A DNA stretch of 64,000 bases from Thalassobius sp. I31.1 (GCF_003031585.1 NZ_PWAA01000053.1:124001-188000), one strand, 5' to 3'. Counted from the first letter of the stretch, positions 9,297-18,785 are shown. Program-made: numbers and translations. The notes: generated by a model not told the origin, from the letters alone.

Positions 9297-10433
9297 TCAG
9301 TTTCCACTGCCCGGATCAAACCAGGGCGATGGGTCGGTCGGGCTGTCGCCCTGTCTTAGCTCTATATAAAGCGTTTCAGATCGTTCAGCGCCAGTCCCAT
9401 CTGTCGAAAACGGCGAAACAGCGCCTAAAGTGGTTTCACCGCTCATCAAACCCAGGGCTGTACCAGGCTGAACAATCTCTCCTGGTTGACTATACACGGC
9501 CCCTAGGCCTGCCAGAACCAGGAGATGCTGATTATCTGGTTCCAGAATGATCACATTTCCGTAGTCCAGCAACGGGCCTGCGTAACGGATTGTGGCGGCG
9601 ACGGGGCTGGTGACAAGGGCTTCGGGCATTGTGGCAAGGACAATGCCCGGGCGGGTGATGCCCGCAGCGTCAGGTTCATTATAGCCACGCAAAAGCGTGC
9701 CATTTACGGGCAGCGCTAATGCGCCGATCAGATCTTCAAGACGGCCATACCCCCCGGAAAGCGAGCTGCCCTCTGGCAGAGAGTTCAGGCCATCAGCAAA
9801 AGCACGCAGAGTTTCGCTGTTGTTCAGAAGGGCCTGCATCGCTTCGGGGTCCGCACTGAACTGACGCGGCAGGTCAATACGGTCGGCGCGGGCTTCGGAC
9901 AGGCGGGCACGGGCCGTCTGCACGCCAGCCAGGCCTTCGCGCAAAGCATCTGCCGCACCGGTCTGAATGGCTTGCAGCAGATTCAACTCATCTATCTGGC
10001 GCTTCAGAGATTCGGCCTGGACTTGCAGCGCAGGGGTAACCTCAGCCAGCATCATGGACGACCGTGCAGTGCCTGCCGGACCTGAGGGATGCAACATCAA
10101 CAATGGTGCGGGGCTGCGTTCCATGGCTTGCAGCGCGGCCAGCAGGCGTGAAATTTCCAGGCTGCGCGCATCAAAAATCTGGCGCAGGGCCGATTCACGC
10201 ACTGCCACCTGACGAATGCCCTGACGCAGGGCGATCAGCCCTTCTTCATAGGCGGCGACAGTTTCGGTCAGGGCTTTCACCCGGTCAGTGGCGTTTTCAG
10301 CCTGGATCAGCGCGGTTGCGGCTGTATCCAGTTGCAGGGCGGCGCGTTGTGCGGTGATTTTCGGGTCAGATTGCGCGATGGCCTGGCCGGAAAGGGCAAG
10401 CAAAGCAGCGTATATAAAACCCCGGACCCACAT
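9297..10433 (-). CDS. envC: EnvC-like murein hydrolase activator (degenerate LytM/M23)
   Basis: Periplasmic 378-residue protein: signal peptide (GFIYAALLALSGQAIA), a long coiled coil (about 22-200, rich in Ala/Glu/Gln/Leu), then a LytM-like domain (about 240-378, with LLDYGNVIILEPDNQHLL). The zinc-ligand motifs of active M23 peptidases (HxxxD and HxH) are not visible, as in EnvC, which activates amidases and does not cut peptidoglycan itself. The start overlaps the gpmI stop (TGATG), so the genes are coupled. Function is inferred from the domain order and the missing ligands. Confidence 0.85.
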   Translation of the reverse strand: MWVRGFIYAALLALSGQAIAQSDPKITAQRAALQLDTAATALIQAENATDRVKALTETVAAYEEGLIALRQGIRQVAVRESALRQIFDARSLEISRLLAALQAMERSPAPLLMLHPSGPAGTARSSMMLAEVTPALQVQAESLKRQIDELNLLQAIQTGAADALREGLAGVQTARARLSEARADRIDLPRQFSADPEAMQALLNNSETLRAFADGLNSLPEGSSLSGGYGRLEDLIGALALPVNGTLLRGYNEPDAAGITRPGIVLATMPEALVTSPVAATIRYAGPLLDYGNVIILEPDNQHLLVLAGLGAVYSQPGEIVQPGTALGLMSGETTLGAVSPFSTDGTGAERSETLYIELRQGDSPTDPSPWFDPGSGN

Positions 10434-11950
10434 CAGGAAATCAGGCTTTCGCCGGTCATTTCTTCCGGTTGTTCCAGTTGCATCAGCGTCAACAGGCTGG
10501 GTGCCAGATCGGCCAGGCGCCCGTCGCGCAGCCTTACATCATTGCCGGCGTTAAACAGGGTCACGGGCACAGGATTGGTGGTATGGGCCGTGTGTGGACC
10601 ACCGGTTTCAGGATCGGTCATCAACTCGCAATTGCCGTGATCTGCGGTGACAATCATCACGCCGCCAACGTCTTCCAGCGCGGCCATAACCTGACCCAGG
10701 CCTTCGTCCACCGCTTCGCAGGCTTTCATCGCGGCTTTCAAATCGCCAGTGTGACCAACCATATCGGGGTTGGCGTAATTGGTGATGATCAGATCATACC
10801 CTTTGTGCACGGCCTCTACGAATTTTTCAGTGACTTCCGGCGCGCTCATCTCTGGTTGCAGATCATAAGTCGCAACTTTCGGCGATGCGGGCATGTAACG
10901 GTCTTCACCCGGATAAGGCGTTTCCACGCCGCCGTTCAGGAAGAATGTGACATGCGGGTATTTCTCAGTTTCGGCCAGGCGGAACTGTGTTTTCCCTTGT
11001 TTAGACACCCATTCACCCAGGGTATTCACGATGTTCCGTTTGGGAAACGCGGTGGTCATATAGGCGCTGTGCCCGTCAGAATATTCCACCATGCCCAGCA
11101 GCGCAGCAAAGGCAGGCCGCGTGCCAGCGTCAAAGGCGTCAAAGCCCGGTTCACCAACCGCGCGCAAGATTTCACGGGCGCGATCAGACCGGAAATTCAG
11201 GCAGAAAAACCCGTCGCCACTCTTTGCGCCCTTATATCCGGTCAGGATGGTTGCCGGGAAGAATTCATCGGTTACGCCATCCTGATAGGCTTTGCAGATG
11301 ACAGAGCCGGTATCAGCGGCCTCGGGGCCTTCGCCTCTGATCATCGCGTTATAAGCAGTCGCCACACGTTCCCAGCGATTGTCACGATCCATCGTGTAAT
11401 AGCGCCCGGTGACAGTGGCAATCTTCGCGCTCTCCGGCAGGCTGCCACACAAATCCGCCATATAGCCCATGGCAGATTTCGGCGCGACATCACGCCCGTC
11501 GGTCACCGCATGGAAAGCAACGGGCACGCCCGCGTCTGTCACAGCTTTGATTGCGGCTTTGATATGGTCGATATGTCCGTGCACGCCACCGTCAGACACA
11601 AGCCCCATCAGGTGCGCGGTGCCGCCGGTTTGCTTCAGTTTCGCAATGAATGCCTGAAGCGCGTCATTGTCAAAGAAAGACCCGTCTTCAATCGCCAGAT
11701 CAATCTGCCCCAGATCCATCGCCACAACCCGGCCTGCGCCGATATTGGTGTGACCGACTTCAGAGTTCCCCATCTGCCCGGTTGGCAGCCCTGCATCGCG
11801 CCCATGCGTCAGCAGCTGCGCATGGGGGTAATTGCGCATCAGACGGTCAAAATTGGGGGTGTTCGCCTGGACCGGCGCGTTGGCCATGGCATCGCGTGAT
11901 GCGCCCCATCCATCAAGAATACAAAGGACGACAGGTTTCGGAATGGACAT
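10433..11950 (-). CDS. gpmI: 2,3-bisphosphoglycerate-independent phosphoglycerate mutase
   Basis: Mn-dependent glycolytic enzyme that interconverts 3- and 2-phosphoglycerate through a phosphoserine. Length 505 fits the family. Seen: VVLCILDGWG with the first metal Asp, MGNSEVGHTNIGAGRVV with the nucleophilic Ser of the NSEVGH motif, AVTDGRDVAPKSA, and the C-terminal metal cluster in NYANPDMVGHTGD and VTADHGNCE. First gene of a gpmI-envC-ctpA-rppH run. The 162 bases before it are non-coding and lead into the RES pseudogene. Confidence 0.96.
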   Translation of the reverse strand: MSIPKPVVLCILDGWGASRDAMANAPVQANTPNFDRLMRNYPHAQLLTHGRDAGLPTGQMGNSEVGHTNIGAGRVVAMDLGQIDLAIEDGSFFDNDALQAFIAKLKQTGGTAHLMGLVSDGGVHGHIDHIKAAIKAVTDAGVPVAFHAVTDGRDVAPKSAMGYMADLCGSLPESAKIATVTGRYYTMDRDNRWERVATAYNAMIRGEGPEAADTGSVICKAYQDGVTDEFFPATILTGYKGAKSGDGFFCLNFRSDRAREILRAVGEPGFDAFDAGTRPAFAALLGMVEYSDGHSAYMTTAFPKRNIVNTLGEWVSKQGKTQFRLAETEKYPHVTFFLNGGVETPYPGEDRYMPASPKVATYDLQPEMSAPEVTEKFVEAVHKGYDLIITNYANPDMVGHTGDLKAAMKACEAVDEGLGQVMAALEDVGGVMIVTADHGNCELMTDPETGGPHTAHTTNPVPVTLFNAGNDVRLRDGRLADLAPSLLTLMQLEQPEEMTGESLIS

Positions 11951-12112
11951 GCGGTGTTCCTGTATAGTTCAGGGAATATTTATGGTGTTTGGAGGCAGGG
12001 CGCAACCGGATGCGAAGTTGTGTGTCGGGCACGTCACGGACCTGGTCCGGAACCTCTGTTGTAGGATATTCGGGGATTACTTATAGCATGGATGCAAGCT
12101 CTCCCTTGTCGG

Positions 12113-12984
12113 TCAGAGCCACCTGATAGTTCCCTCGGATACTTCGCTGCTCCTCACCAAACTCCAATTGTACATGCCAAACCCAAGATTTCTATCTATT
12201 CGAATGAGTTTTATGGAGGATACTTCAAGGTGTGTTGAAACCAGATCTGGGCGGATCGCGACGTTCCAACCGCCGTAGTTGGCTACGCTAGGATAAAGAA
12301 ATTGTCCAACAGAGCCTGCGCTCAGAATTCCACTACTATAGTAGGCTGTGGTTCTATACTCGAGATCATTATTTACACTTCTTCTGAACTGCTCTGAAAT
12401 AAACGCGTCCACCAGAAAAAGGCGCGTTATTTTCTCATTATCAAACTCAGAAAACCATTCCTTAATCGCTTTCTCCTGATCTGTACGCAAGTGCATCAAA
12501 ACAGGAGGTGGGCATTTGTGGCGCCGATAGTAATCGATCCAGCCAGCAACCACGGTAGTTAAAAAGGAGCCTTCCTTTGGTGACATTTCAAGAACTTGAT
12601 AGAGTTGCCCTTCGCGGGCGTTGACTTCTAACAAAGCAGTCTCGATGTCTGTGGAGGCGCAATATGCTGAGGCAGTCTTAGTATTGCACCTGTTAAAATT
12701 GTCGTGCGGGGGGGCTTTGCAGTTAGGTCACTTATATGTGTCTGCAGCTCGCCGTCTACTGCATGACGGATTCTGAAGTTATTTGTGTTCAGATTCCAAG
12801 TCCTAAACTCAGTTCCATTCACCATTCTCATGATGTGTGAATTAACTTGTGAATCTGAAAGCGAAGCTGAGTTGCTTTCTTGGATCTGTTCGATAGCTTC
12901 TCTGATCTCATCTATCGAATAAGGACTGTAATCTGCTTTTTCTTCGGCTGTCATTGCGCTTGTCACTTGAGATGTTTTCCTCAT
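12113..12984 (-). pseudogene. RES-domain protein, broken by a frameshift in a C7 run
   Basis: Two overlapping frames are one gene. The upstream part starts at ATG 12984 and runs to a run of seven C (12708-12714 on the plus strand); adding one base keeps the frame open into the downstream part, giving about 290 residues. Across the joint the protein reads NRCNTKTASAYCASTDIETA and then LLEVNAREGQLYQV, which fits the RES domain core (GRCNPPG... then ETAL-E-). RES domains act as NAD-degrading enzymes, often as toxins. No Xre-type antitoxin gene is next to it. It looks AT-richer than its neighbours and is inserted between rlmH and gpmI. Family call moderate; frameshift clear. Confidence 0.7.
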
Positions 12985-13057
12985 GATACCTATCAGGCTA
13001 GAGGGTTGTAGTCTTTACCTTTCAAAGATGTTGCGCTTTGCAAATTTCTGTGGCGTA

Positions 13058-13528
13058 TCACACCCGGTGATACGGACTTCCGGCCAGGATGGATGCCGCA
13101 CGGTAAAGCTGTTCTGACAGCATTACGCGCGCAAGCATGTGGGGCCAGACCATTTTACCAAGGCTGATGGAAAAATCAGCCTTTGCGCGCAGGGCAGGGT
13201 CAATACCGTCAGCCCCGCCGATGATAAAACACAGATCCTGCGCGCCCTGATCGCGCCAGGTTGCCAGCTTCTGTGCAAAATCAGGGGACGACAGCAATTT
13301 CCCGCGTTCATCCATGGTGCAGATCACCGCACCTTTGGGAACACTGCGTTCCAGCAGGGTCGCTTCTGCGCCCATGCCGCCGCCTTTTTTGTCTTCAGCC
13401 TCATTCACCGACAGCGGACCAAGCCCATGGGCGCGGCCCGTTCGGTCAAAACGGGTCTGATAGTCGTCAAAAAGCGTGCGCTCCGATCCGGGGCGCATGC
13501 GGCCAATGGCAGAAATCGAAACGCGCAT
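13058..13528 (-). CDS. rlmH: 23S rRNA (pseudouridine1915-N3)-methyltransferase RlmH
   Basis: SPOUT-fold methyltransferase that modifies helix 69 of 23S rRNA on assembled ribosomes. 156 residues, the normal length. Seen: RVSISAIGRMRPGSERTLFDDY at the N-terminus in family style, LCFIIGGADGIDPAL (SAM-binding knot) and SLGKMVWPHMLARVMLSEQL followed by a C-terminal SPYHRV, both hallmarks of RlmH. The start is three bases after the rsfS stop, a usual operon in this group. Confidence 0.95.
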   Translation of the reverse strand: MRVSISAIGRMRPGSERTLFDDYQTRFDRTGRAHGLGPLSVNEAEDKKGGGMGAEATLLERSVPKGAVICTMDERGKLLSSPDFAQKLATWRDQGAQDLCFIIGGADGIDPALRAKADFSISLGKMVWPHMLARVMLSEQLYRAASILAGSPYHRV

Positions 13529-13531
13529 GGA

Positions 13532-13960
13532 TCAGGCGGTGGTATCCGGACCAGCCGTCGGGTCGAGCCACATTTTTTCCAGCTGATAGAATTCACGCAC
13601 TTCCGGGCGGAAGATATGCACGATGACGTCACCGGCATCGACCAGCACCCAGTCACCAGAGCCTTTGCCTTCAGTCCGGCAGAGACGACCGTATTCCTGT
13701 TTCAGACGATCAGCCAGCTTTTCCGCCATGGATGTCACCTGACGGGACGAACGGCCGGAACAGATCACCATGTAATCAGCAATCGCGGATTTCCCGGCGA
13801 GATCGACTTCGACCACGTCTTCGGCTTTGTCTTCGTCAAGTGAGGAAAGGATGCGCGCCAGAAGCGCGTCGCTTGTCAGCGTCTTAGCGTCAGCTTGCGT
13901 TGCGGCGGTTTCGTTGGCCGCAGGTACAGATTCAGACAGGGTCTTCACTCCTTGATACAC
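13532..13960 (-). CDS. rsfS: Ribosomal silencing factor RsfS (Iojap family)
   Basis: Binds L14 of the large ribosomal subunit and blocks subunit joining under starvation. The conserved core runs from about residue 35: DKAEDVVEVDLAGKS, ADYMVICSGRSSRQV, GDWVLVDAGDVIVHIF and VREFYQLEKMW. The start is uncertain: the GTG at 13960 gives a 142-residue protein with a loose N-terminal extension, and AAGGAG follows it closely, so a start a few codons further in is also possible. Cotranscribed with rlmH. Confidence 0.92.
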   Translation of the reverse strand: MYQGVKTLSESVPAANETAATQADAKTLTSDALLARILSSLDEDKAEDVVEVDLAGKSAIADYMVICSGRSSRQVTSMAEKLADRLKQEYGRLCRTEGKGSGDWVLVDAGDVIVHIFRPEVREFYQLEKMWLDPTAGPDTTA

Positions 13961-13965
13961 GCCGC

Positions 13966-13983
13966 AAAAGCCCGGCGCGGGCT
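13966..13983 (-). terminator. Terminator-like hairpin after the amidase gene
   Basis: On the minus strand AGCCCG-CGC-CGGGCT is followed by TTT. It would end the mscS-like/amidase transcript just before rsfS; its closeness to the rsfS start is odd. Confidence 0.5.
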
Positions 13984-14050
13984 CCTCATAAAGCTAACAC
14001 CGGTGGGGCGAAAGCTCAATGTGCAAGTGATACACGATTTTTGGCGGGTT

Positions 14051-15442
14051 TTATGCGGTTTGCGTGGCGTCATGAAAGGCCTGGGCCAGTCCCAGAACCT
14101 GCGCATCCTGTCCGGCTTTGCCGATCAGTTGCAGCCCCATGGGCAGGTTCTGGTGGGACCCGGCAGGGATCGAAACCGCAGGCAGTCCAATAAGCGACGC
14201 CGGGATCACCACTTCCATCCAGCGATGATACGTGTCCATGTCTCGCCCGGCGATGGTCTTGGGCCAATCCAGTTCTGCATCAAAAGGGAACATCTGGGCG
14301 CTGGGCAGGGCAAGCATGTTAAGGTCAAGTTGTGCCACTTCGCGGAACCAGTCGGACCGGATGACACCGGCGTTGTGAGTATCCTGGGCCGTGTAAGACA
14401 GCCCCCGTTCGATTTCCCAGATATGCGCCTCTTTCAACAGGGCGCGTTTTTCGGGATCGGCATAAAGCGGCATCGACGACATGGCGACGGTGTGGCTGCG
14501 CAGAATACACCAGGCATCCCAAAGCGATTCCGGTGCAATGGCTGGCGTATGTTCAATAATGTTGCAGCCCATCTTGCGCAGTGCCGCCAGGGCAGTTTCG
14601 CAAGTTTCCAGCACCCCATCTTCCATCGGATAATAGCCGGACCAGTCTCTGATCCAACCAATAGTGATGTTTTCAGGATTAACCTTTTCGAAACCCTGAT
14701 AAGCAGGCAGGCCCAGGGGTTGCTGTGGATCTGGTTGACCGATCACCTTCAACATCAGATCCATATCCCGTGGACTGCGCGCCATCGGGCCATTGGTGGA
14801 AAGCCCCTGTGACCATGCATCGCCGATCGGATCTTTGGCGACCAGCCCGGCAGAGGGACGGAAGCCATAAACATTATTCCAGCCCGCCGGATTGCGCAGA
14901 CTGCCCATCATATCGGAACCATCCGCAATGGGCAGCATTCCGGTGGCAAGCGCCACAGCGGCCCCACCACTGGACCCGCCGGCACTGCGGTTGTGATCAA
15001 AGGCGTTGCGCGTGACGCCGTAAACTGGGTTGTAACTGTGACTGCCCAGGCCAAATTCCGGGACATTGGTTTTGCCGATGATCAACACCCCGGCGGCGCG
15101 CAGGCGCGACACCATCAGGCTGTCATTTTCCGGGATGTGGCCTTTGAACAGGGGCGAACCTGACGTGCTGCACAGGCCCGCGACCTCTTCCAGGTCTTTA
15201 ATTGCAATCGGCAGGCCCCAAAGCGGCTGATCCTTGCCCGGGCCTTTGGCTTCCATTGCATCGGCCTCTGCCAGGATTTCATCTCTTGGACGCAAAGCAA
15301 CAATGGCGTCTACATCGGGGTTTACGGCCTCGATCCGGTCCAGGCAGGCCTCAGCCAGCTGGCGGACCGAAAGCGTGCCGACACGCAACATCGCCGCCAG
15401 ATCAACGGCATCAAGTTCAGTCAATGATAACGGGTCGTTCAT
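14051..15442 (-). CDS. Amidase (amidase-signature family)
   Basis: Serine amidohydrolase with the Lys-cisSer-Ser triad. Seen: PIAIKDLEEVAG with the catalytic Lys, RSAGGSSGGAAVALATGM (signature with nucleophile region), ADGSDMMGSLRNPAGWNNVYG with the bridging Ser. 463 residues from ATG 15442; another ATG is three codons upstream. It lacks GatB/GatC neighbours, so it is more likely a catabolic amidase than GatA. The start lies inside the 3' end of the MscS-type gene upstream, so the two are transcribed and probably translated together. Substrate unknown. Confidence 0.88.
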   Translation of the reverse strand: MNDPLSLTELDAVDLAAMLRVGTLSVRQLAEACLDRIEAVNPDVDAIVALRPRDEILAEADAMEAKGPGKDQPLWGLPIAIKDLEEVAGLCSTSGSPLFKGHIPENDSLMVSRLRAAGVLIIGKTNVPEFGLGSHSYNPVYGVTRNAFDHNRSAGGSSGGAAVALATGMLPIADGSDMMGSLRNPAGWNNVYGFRPSAGLVAKDPIGDAWSQGLSTNGPMARSPRDMDLMLKVIGQPDPQQPLGLPAYQGFEKVNPENITIGWIRDWSGYYPMEDGVLETCETALAALRKMGCNIIEHTPAIAPESLWDAWCILRSHTVAMSSMPLYADPEKRALLKEAHIWEIERGLSYTAQDTHNAGVIRSDWFREVAQLDLNMLALPSAQMFPFDAELDWPKTIAGRDMDTYHRWMEVVIPASLIGLPAVSIPAGSHQNLPMGLQLIGKAGQDAQVLGLAQAFHDATQTA

Positions 15443-16757
15443 CAGGATCATCTTTCAGAATGCGCACTTCGCGTTGCGGGAAGGGCAGATCAATGCCGTG
15501 TTCTTTAAAGGCGTCCCACAGGGCCAGGTACACATTGCCCCGGATATTGGTCAGCCCGCCGGTCGGATCCTTGATCCAGAAGCGCAGGATGTAATCAACA
15601 GAACTGTCGCCAAAGCCCACAATATGACAAACGGGGGCTTTCGCCGACAGAACCCGGTTGACGGAAGAGGCCGCCTCAATCGCGATCCGGCGCACATCAT
15701 GGGGGTCACATCCGTAAGACGTACCAAAGAAAATATCGAGCCGCACAAGATCATTGGAATGGGACCAGTTGACCACCTGGCCTGTGATCAGGTCTTCGTT
15801 CGGGATCAGATATTCACGCCCGTCGCGGGTGACGACGGAGACATAACGTGCGCCCAGACTGTCGATCCAGCCAAAGGTATCGCCCAGAGAAATCACATCG
15901 CCTGGCTTGATGGACTTATCCAGAAGGATGATCACGCCGGACACAAGGTTTGACACAACTTTCTGCAAACCAAAACCAAGGCCAACACCAATCGCACCGG
16001 ACAGCACCGCAAGCCCTGTCAGATCAAAGCCAACGGCTTTCAACCCGATAAAGAAGGCTGATCCATACAGAACCATCTGAATGAACTTCACCGCCAGCAC
16101 CTGCATGGACGGGGAAATATCTTCGTTCTCGCGAATGCGGGTGGATGTGGTGCCGGAAATCAGGCGGGCGCCAAAGAACAGAACGCCGGTGACAATCACG
16201 GCCTTCAGGATTGCCAGCAAAGACAGGCGGAAATCACCAAATTCAATGGCTGCTTTGTCGAGAACGGCACTGGTCGCCTCAAGGAAGCCGAAATAATACA
16301 GCGTCACCCAGATCCAGCCGGCAATACGAATGGTCCGGCGCAGGGTCTGGTTGCGGATCAGTTGCACCGCAAGGGCAATCGCAAACCAGGCCGCGCTGAT
16401 CGTGCCGATGATTGACAGCAAATAGGTGCGCGACGGGAAGGTGTTCAACACCTCGCGCATGAACCAGATGGTCATCCAGATCAGCAGGATAAACAGCATC
16501 AGATGAATGCGCCGGTGCAGGATCAGAAGCCAGCGCAACTGCCATTTCGGTCGCCCTTCCAGTGTGCGCATCCAGTCATGCAGGCGGGGCCCGACCAGAG
16601 TGTTGATCATCCAGGCGGTGCAGAACACCCCCACAGCAATCGCCACCTGCCACAGCTGATAAGGCCGCAGCAGACCTTCAACAAACATCTGCAATTGAAC
16701 AAGGAAGCCCTGAACTTCGGTTGTCAGTTCGGTGGCGGTACTGAATTCATTCTCCAT
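15417..16757 (-). CDS. MscS/MscK-type mechanosensitive channel
   Basis: Inner-membrane channel that releases solutes on hypo-osmotic shock. 446 residues from ATG 16757 (a GTG at 16805 adds 16 residues). Several hydrophobic segments fill residues 40-260. The pore helix and beta domain follow: GAIGVGLGFGLQKVVSNLVSG, then SIKPGDVISLGDTFGWIDSL and YLIPNEDLITGQVVNWSHSN, all strongly MscS-like. The long N-terminal membrane part is more like MscK/YjeP-class proteins than E. coli MscS (286 residues). The 3' end overlaps the amidase start. Confidence 0.9.
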   Translation of the reverse strand: MENEFSTATELTTEVQGFLVQLQMFVEGLLRPYQLWQVAIAVGVFCTAWMINTLVGPRLHDWMRTLEGRPKWQLRWLLILHRRIHLMLFILLIWMTIWFMREVLNTFPSRTYLLSIIGTISAAWFAIALAVQLIRNQTLRRTIRIAGWIWVTLYYFGFLEATSAVLDKAAIEFGDFRLSLLAILKAVIVTGVLFFGARLISGTTSTRIRENEDISPSMQVLAVKFIQMVLYGSAFFIGLKAVGFDLTGLAVLSGAIGVGLGFGLQKVVSNLVSGVIILLDKSIKPGDVISLGDTFGWIDSLGARYVSVVTRDGREYLIPNEDLITGQVVNWSHSNDLVRLDIFFGTSYGCDPHDVRRIAIEAASSVNRVLSAKAPVCHIVGFGDSSVDYILRFWIKDPTGGLTNIRGNVYLALWDAFKEHGIDLPFPQREVRILKDDPDERPVIID

Positions 16758-16836
16758 ATCCGTACTGTTGCACGGCAAAGCGGGGTGGACAATATCCGGA
16801 CGCACGTGCTTTCTGCCTTTTCAGGGGGAATTACGA

Positions 16837-17586
16837 ATGTCAGAGACCATCCTTTTCATTCTTGCAGGCTTCGGCGCGGGGATCATGAATGCGATTGCAG
16901 GCGGGGGCACCTTTCTGACCTTTCCGGCGCTGGTCTTTGCAGGCATTCCGCCGGTGGCCGCCAATGCCACAAGTGCGGTTGCGGTCTTTCCCGGCTATCT
17001 GTCCGCCGCTATGGGCTTTGGCGATGATATCCGGGCCCTGCCGCGTTCTTCGCTGATGAAAGCCTGTATCGCCGGACTTGCGGGCGGGCTGGTTGGCGGG
17101 CTGCTGCTGCTGGTGTCTTCCAATGACGTCTTCTCCGCCATCGTGCCTTTCCTTCTGTTCGTAGCCACCCTGGCTTTTGCGTTTCAGAAGCAAATTTCTG
17201 CGGCGCTGGCCCGGTCTTCCTGGCAGATGACGCCCTGGGGTGTTCCGGGGATTTTCCTGGTTTCGCTTTATGGCGGTTATTTCAACGGCGGCCTCGGGAT
17301 TGTTTTGCTTGCGCTGTTTGCGCTTTGGGGTTGGGACAATCTGAACGCCATGAACGGGCTGAAAAATGCGCTTAGCTTTGTGATCTCTGCAATTTCTGTC
17401 GCGACATTCGCCGTCGCGGGCATCGTGTCCTGGCCCGCTGCGCTGATCATGGGGGCATCTGCCATCGCGGGCGGTTTTGCGGGCGCGCGCATCGCAAAGA
17501 TTTTGCCGGTTGCACTGGTGCGCCTGGTGATTATTCTGATCGGCCTGATCATGAGCGTGATTTTCTTCGCGCGCCTCTTTACCTGA
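16837..17586 (+). CDS. TauE/SafE-family sulfite/anion exporter
   Basis: Integral membrane protein of 249 residues with about seven to eight hydrophobic segments and no large soluble domain. Seen: GFGAGIMNAIAGGGTFLTFPAL, the first conserved TauE motif, and YGGYFNGGLGIVLLA, its repeat in the second half, as expected for a protein built from two inverted repeats. Family members export sulfite, sulfoacetate or related organic anions. The start at 16837 has AGGGGG a few bases upstream. Divergent from the MscS gene, and 11 bases ahead of the VOC gene, so probably cotranscribed with it. Substrate unproven. Confidence 0.88.
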   Translation: MSETILFILAGFGAGIMNAIAGGGTFLTFPALVFAGIPPVAANATSAVAVFPGYLSAAMGFGDDIRALPRSSLMKACIAGLAGGLVGGLLLLVSSNDVFSAIVPFLLFVATLAFAFQKQISAALARSSWQMTPWGVPGIFLVSLYGGYFNGGLGIVLLALFALWGWDNLNAMNGLKNALSFVISAISVATFAVAGIVSWPAALIMGASAIAGGFAGARIAKILPVALVRLVIILIGLIMSVIFFARLFT

Positions 17587-17597
17587 AAGGTTTCCCT

Positions 17598-17999
17598 ATG
17601 CGCCCGACCCAAAGCCTTGGCCTGATTGCAATTGTTGTCCCTGATTATGACGCGGGCATTGCATTCTACGTTGATAAGATGGGTTTTGATCTGGTCCAGG
17701 ACGAAGATCAGGGTGGCGGCAAGCGCTGGGTCGTTGTGCGCCCGCATGGGGGTGCCGGATCAGATATTTTGCTGGCCCAGGCCAAAGGCGCAGATCAGGA
17801 AGCTGCGATTGGCAATCAGACCGGCGGACGTGTGGGATTTTTCCTGAAAACCGGCGATTTCGCGACTGACTATGCCCGGATGCTGGAAAATGGTGTGACC
17901 TTTGAAGAAGAGCCACGCCACGAAATCTACGGCTCCGTCGCCGTCTTCCGTGACCCATTCGGCAACCGCTGGGATCTGCTGGGGCCTGCGCCGGAGTGA
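17598..17999 (+). CDS. VOC-family (glyoxalase/bleomycin-resistance fold) protein
   Basis: A 133-residue one-domain member of the vicinal-oxygen-chelate superfamily. Seen: the first beta-alpha-beta unit VVPDYDAGIAFYVDKMGFDLV, and the last strand VAVFRDPFGNRWDLLGP, with the typical D-P-x-G-N turn. Whether it is an isomerase, dioxygenase or binding protein cannot be told; candidate metal residues are few. It follows the TauE gene directly. Confidence 0.88.
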   Translation: MRPTQSLGLIAIVVPDYDAGIAFYVDKMGFDLVQDEDQGGGKRWVVVRPHGGAGSDILLAQAKGADQEAAIGNQTGGRVGFFLKTGDFATDYARMLENGVTFEEEPRHEIYGSVAVFRDPFGNRWDLLGPAPE

Positions 18000-18079
18000 G
18001 GCGCCGATTGCGTTGACGAGATGGCTGTCGGAAGTCAGTATGTTTTTATAGACAGGTTTATATTTTCAGGCAGCTTACA

Positions 18080-18574
18080 ATGAAACTCATATTCAGACTG
18101 ATAGCCGTGTCCAGAAGAACTACGGCGCTTGTTTTTCTGTGTGTCAGTCTGGCAATTAGTACAGCAGGGCTTGCGATTAAGGCGACGTTGCTGAGTGCGC
18201 AGGTGGCGACCCTGACTGCGAAGGCCGCTTCGTCAGCAGTTCGAAATCGAAGAGCTGCAACACGGATCAGAGCTAAAGCCCGGCTAAGGCGATTGGTAAC
18301 TGCTATACCGCTCGCGGGAATTGGTGCTGCGATATATTTTGAAAGGCAGGACTTTCAGGGCTGGCAGGAAGAAAACCCGGATAGAAACCTTGGTGATCAC
18401 TCCTGTGAAGTGGCTGGCATCAGCGCAGAAGTGGTGGGTGAGGTCTTACAGGAACTTCCGGAACTGATCAGGCCGGGACGTGACTTTGTGTTATCGCAAT
18501 TGGATTATGTGCTGTCACAATTGTCTGAATGCACCGAACACGCGACAGATCAATCTGATGTAATCTCAGAATAA
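18080..18574 (+). CDS. Unknown membrane-anchored protein
   Basis: I do not recognise this 164-residue protein. One hydrophobic segment near the N-terminus (ALVFLCVSLAISTAGLAI), then a basic Ala/Arg-rich helix (about 45-75), a second short hydrophobic patch (LVTAIPLAGIGAAIYF) and an acidic C-terminal half with repeated FVLSQLDYVLSQL. A possible topology is two membrane helices with both ends on the same side. It stands alone before the leu genes. Base composition seems lower in GC than neighbours. Confidence 0.6.
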   Translation: MKLIFRLIAVSRRTTALVFLCVSLAISTAGLAIKATLLSAQVATLTAKAASSAVRNRRAATRIRAKARLRRLVTAIPLAGIGAAIYFERQDFQGWQEENPDRNLGDHSCEVAGISAEVVGEVLQELPELIRPGRDFVLSQLDYVLSQLSECTEHATDQSDVISE

Positions 18575-18713
18575 AGCGACATCACCTTGAATGAATCTTT
18601 CGTCAGGTGTATGTGGGCTTTATGAAACGCATCTACGACATCGATGACCACGCTTTTTTACCATGGCGCTTTTATGGTCAGTCGCTCTCTGTCAACGCCG
18701 ACCTATGATGGTT

Positions 18714-18732
18714 GCGTGCGGCTTTCGCACGC
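18714..18732 (+). other. Hairpin in the leuC leader region
   Basis: GCGTGCG (18714-18720) and CGCACGC (18726-18732) form a perfect seven-pair stem with a GCTTT loop, about 50 bases before leuC. No T-run follows, so it is not a classical attenuator. Its role is unknown. Confidence 0.4.
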
Positions 18733-18785
18733 GCATTTGCAGCATTCGCCACATCTGAAAACCAATGATACGGGAGAGGACCAAC

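Noticed and set aside
14051-15442. Amidase as GatA of the tRNA amidotransferase
   Set aside because: No gatB or gatC nearby, and the context with an MscS gene is not typical; kept as a general amidase.
18622-18708. A 28-codon frame before leuC as a leucine attenuator peptide
   Set aside because: It has no cluster of leucine codons and no terminator/antiterminator pair follows; the start lacks a good ribosome-binding site.
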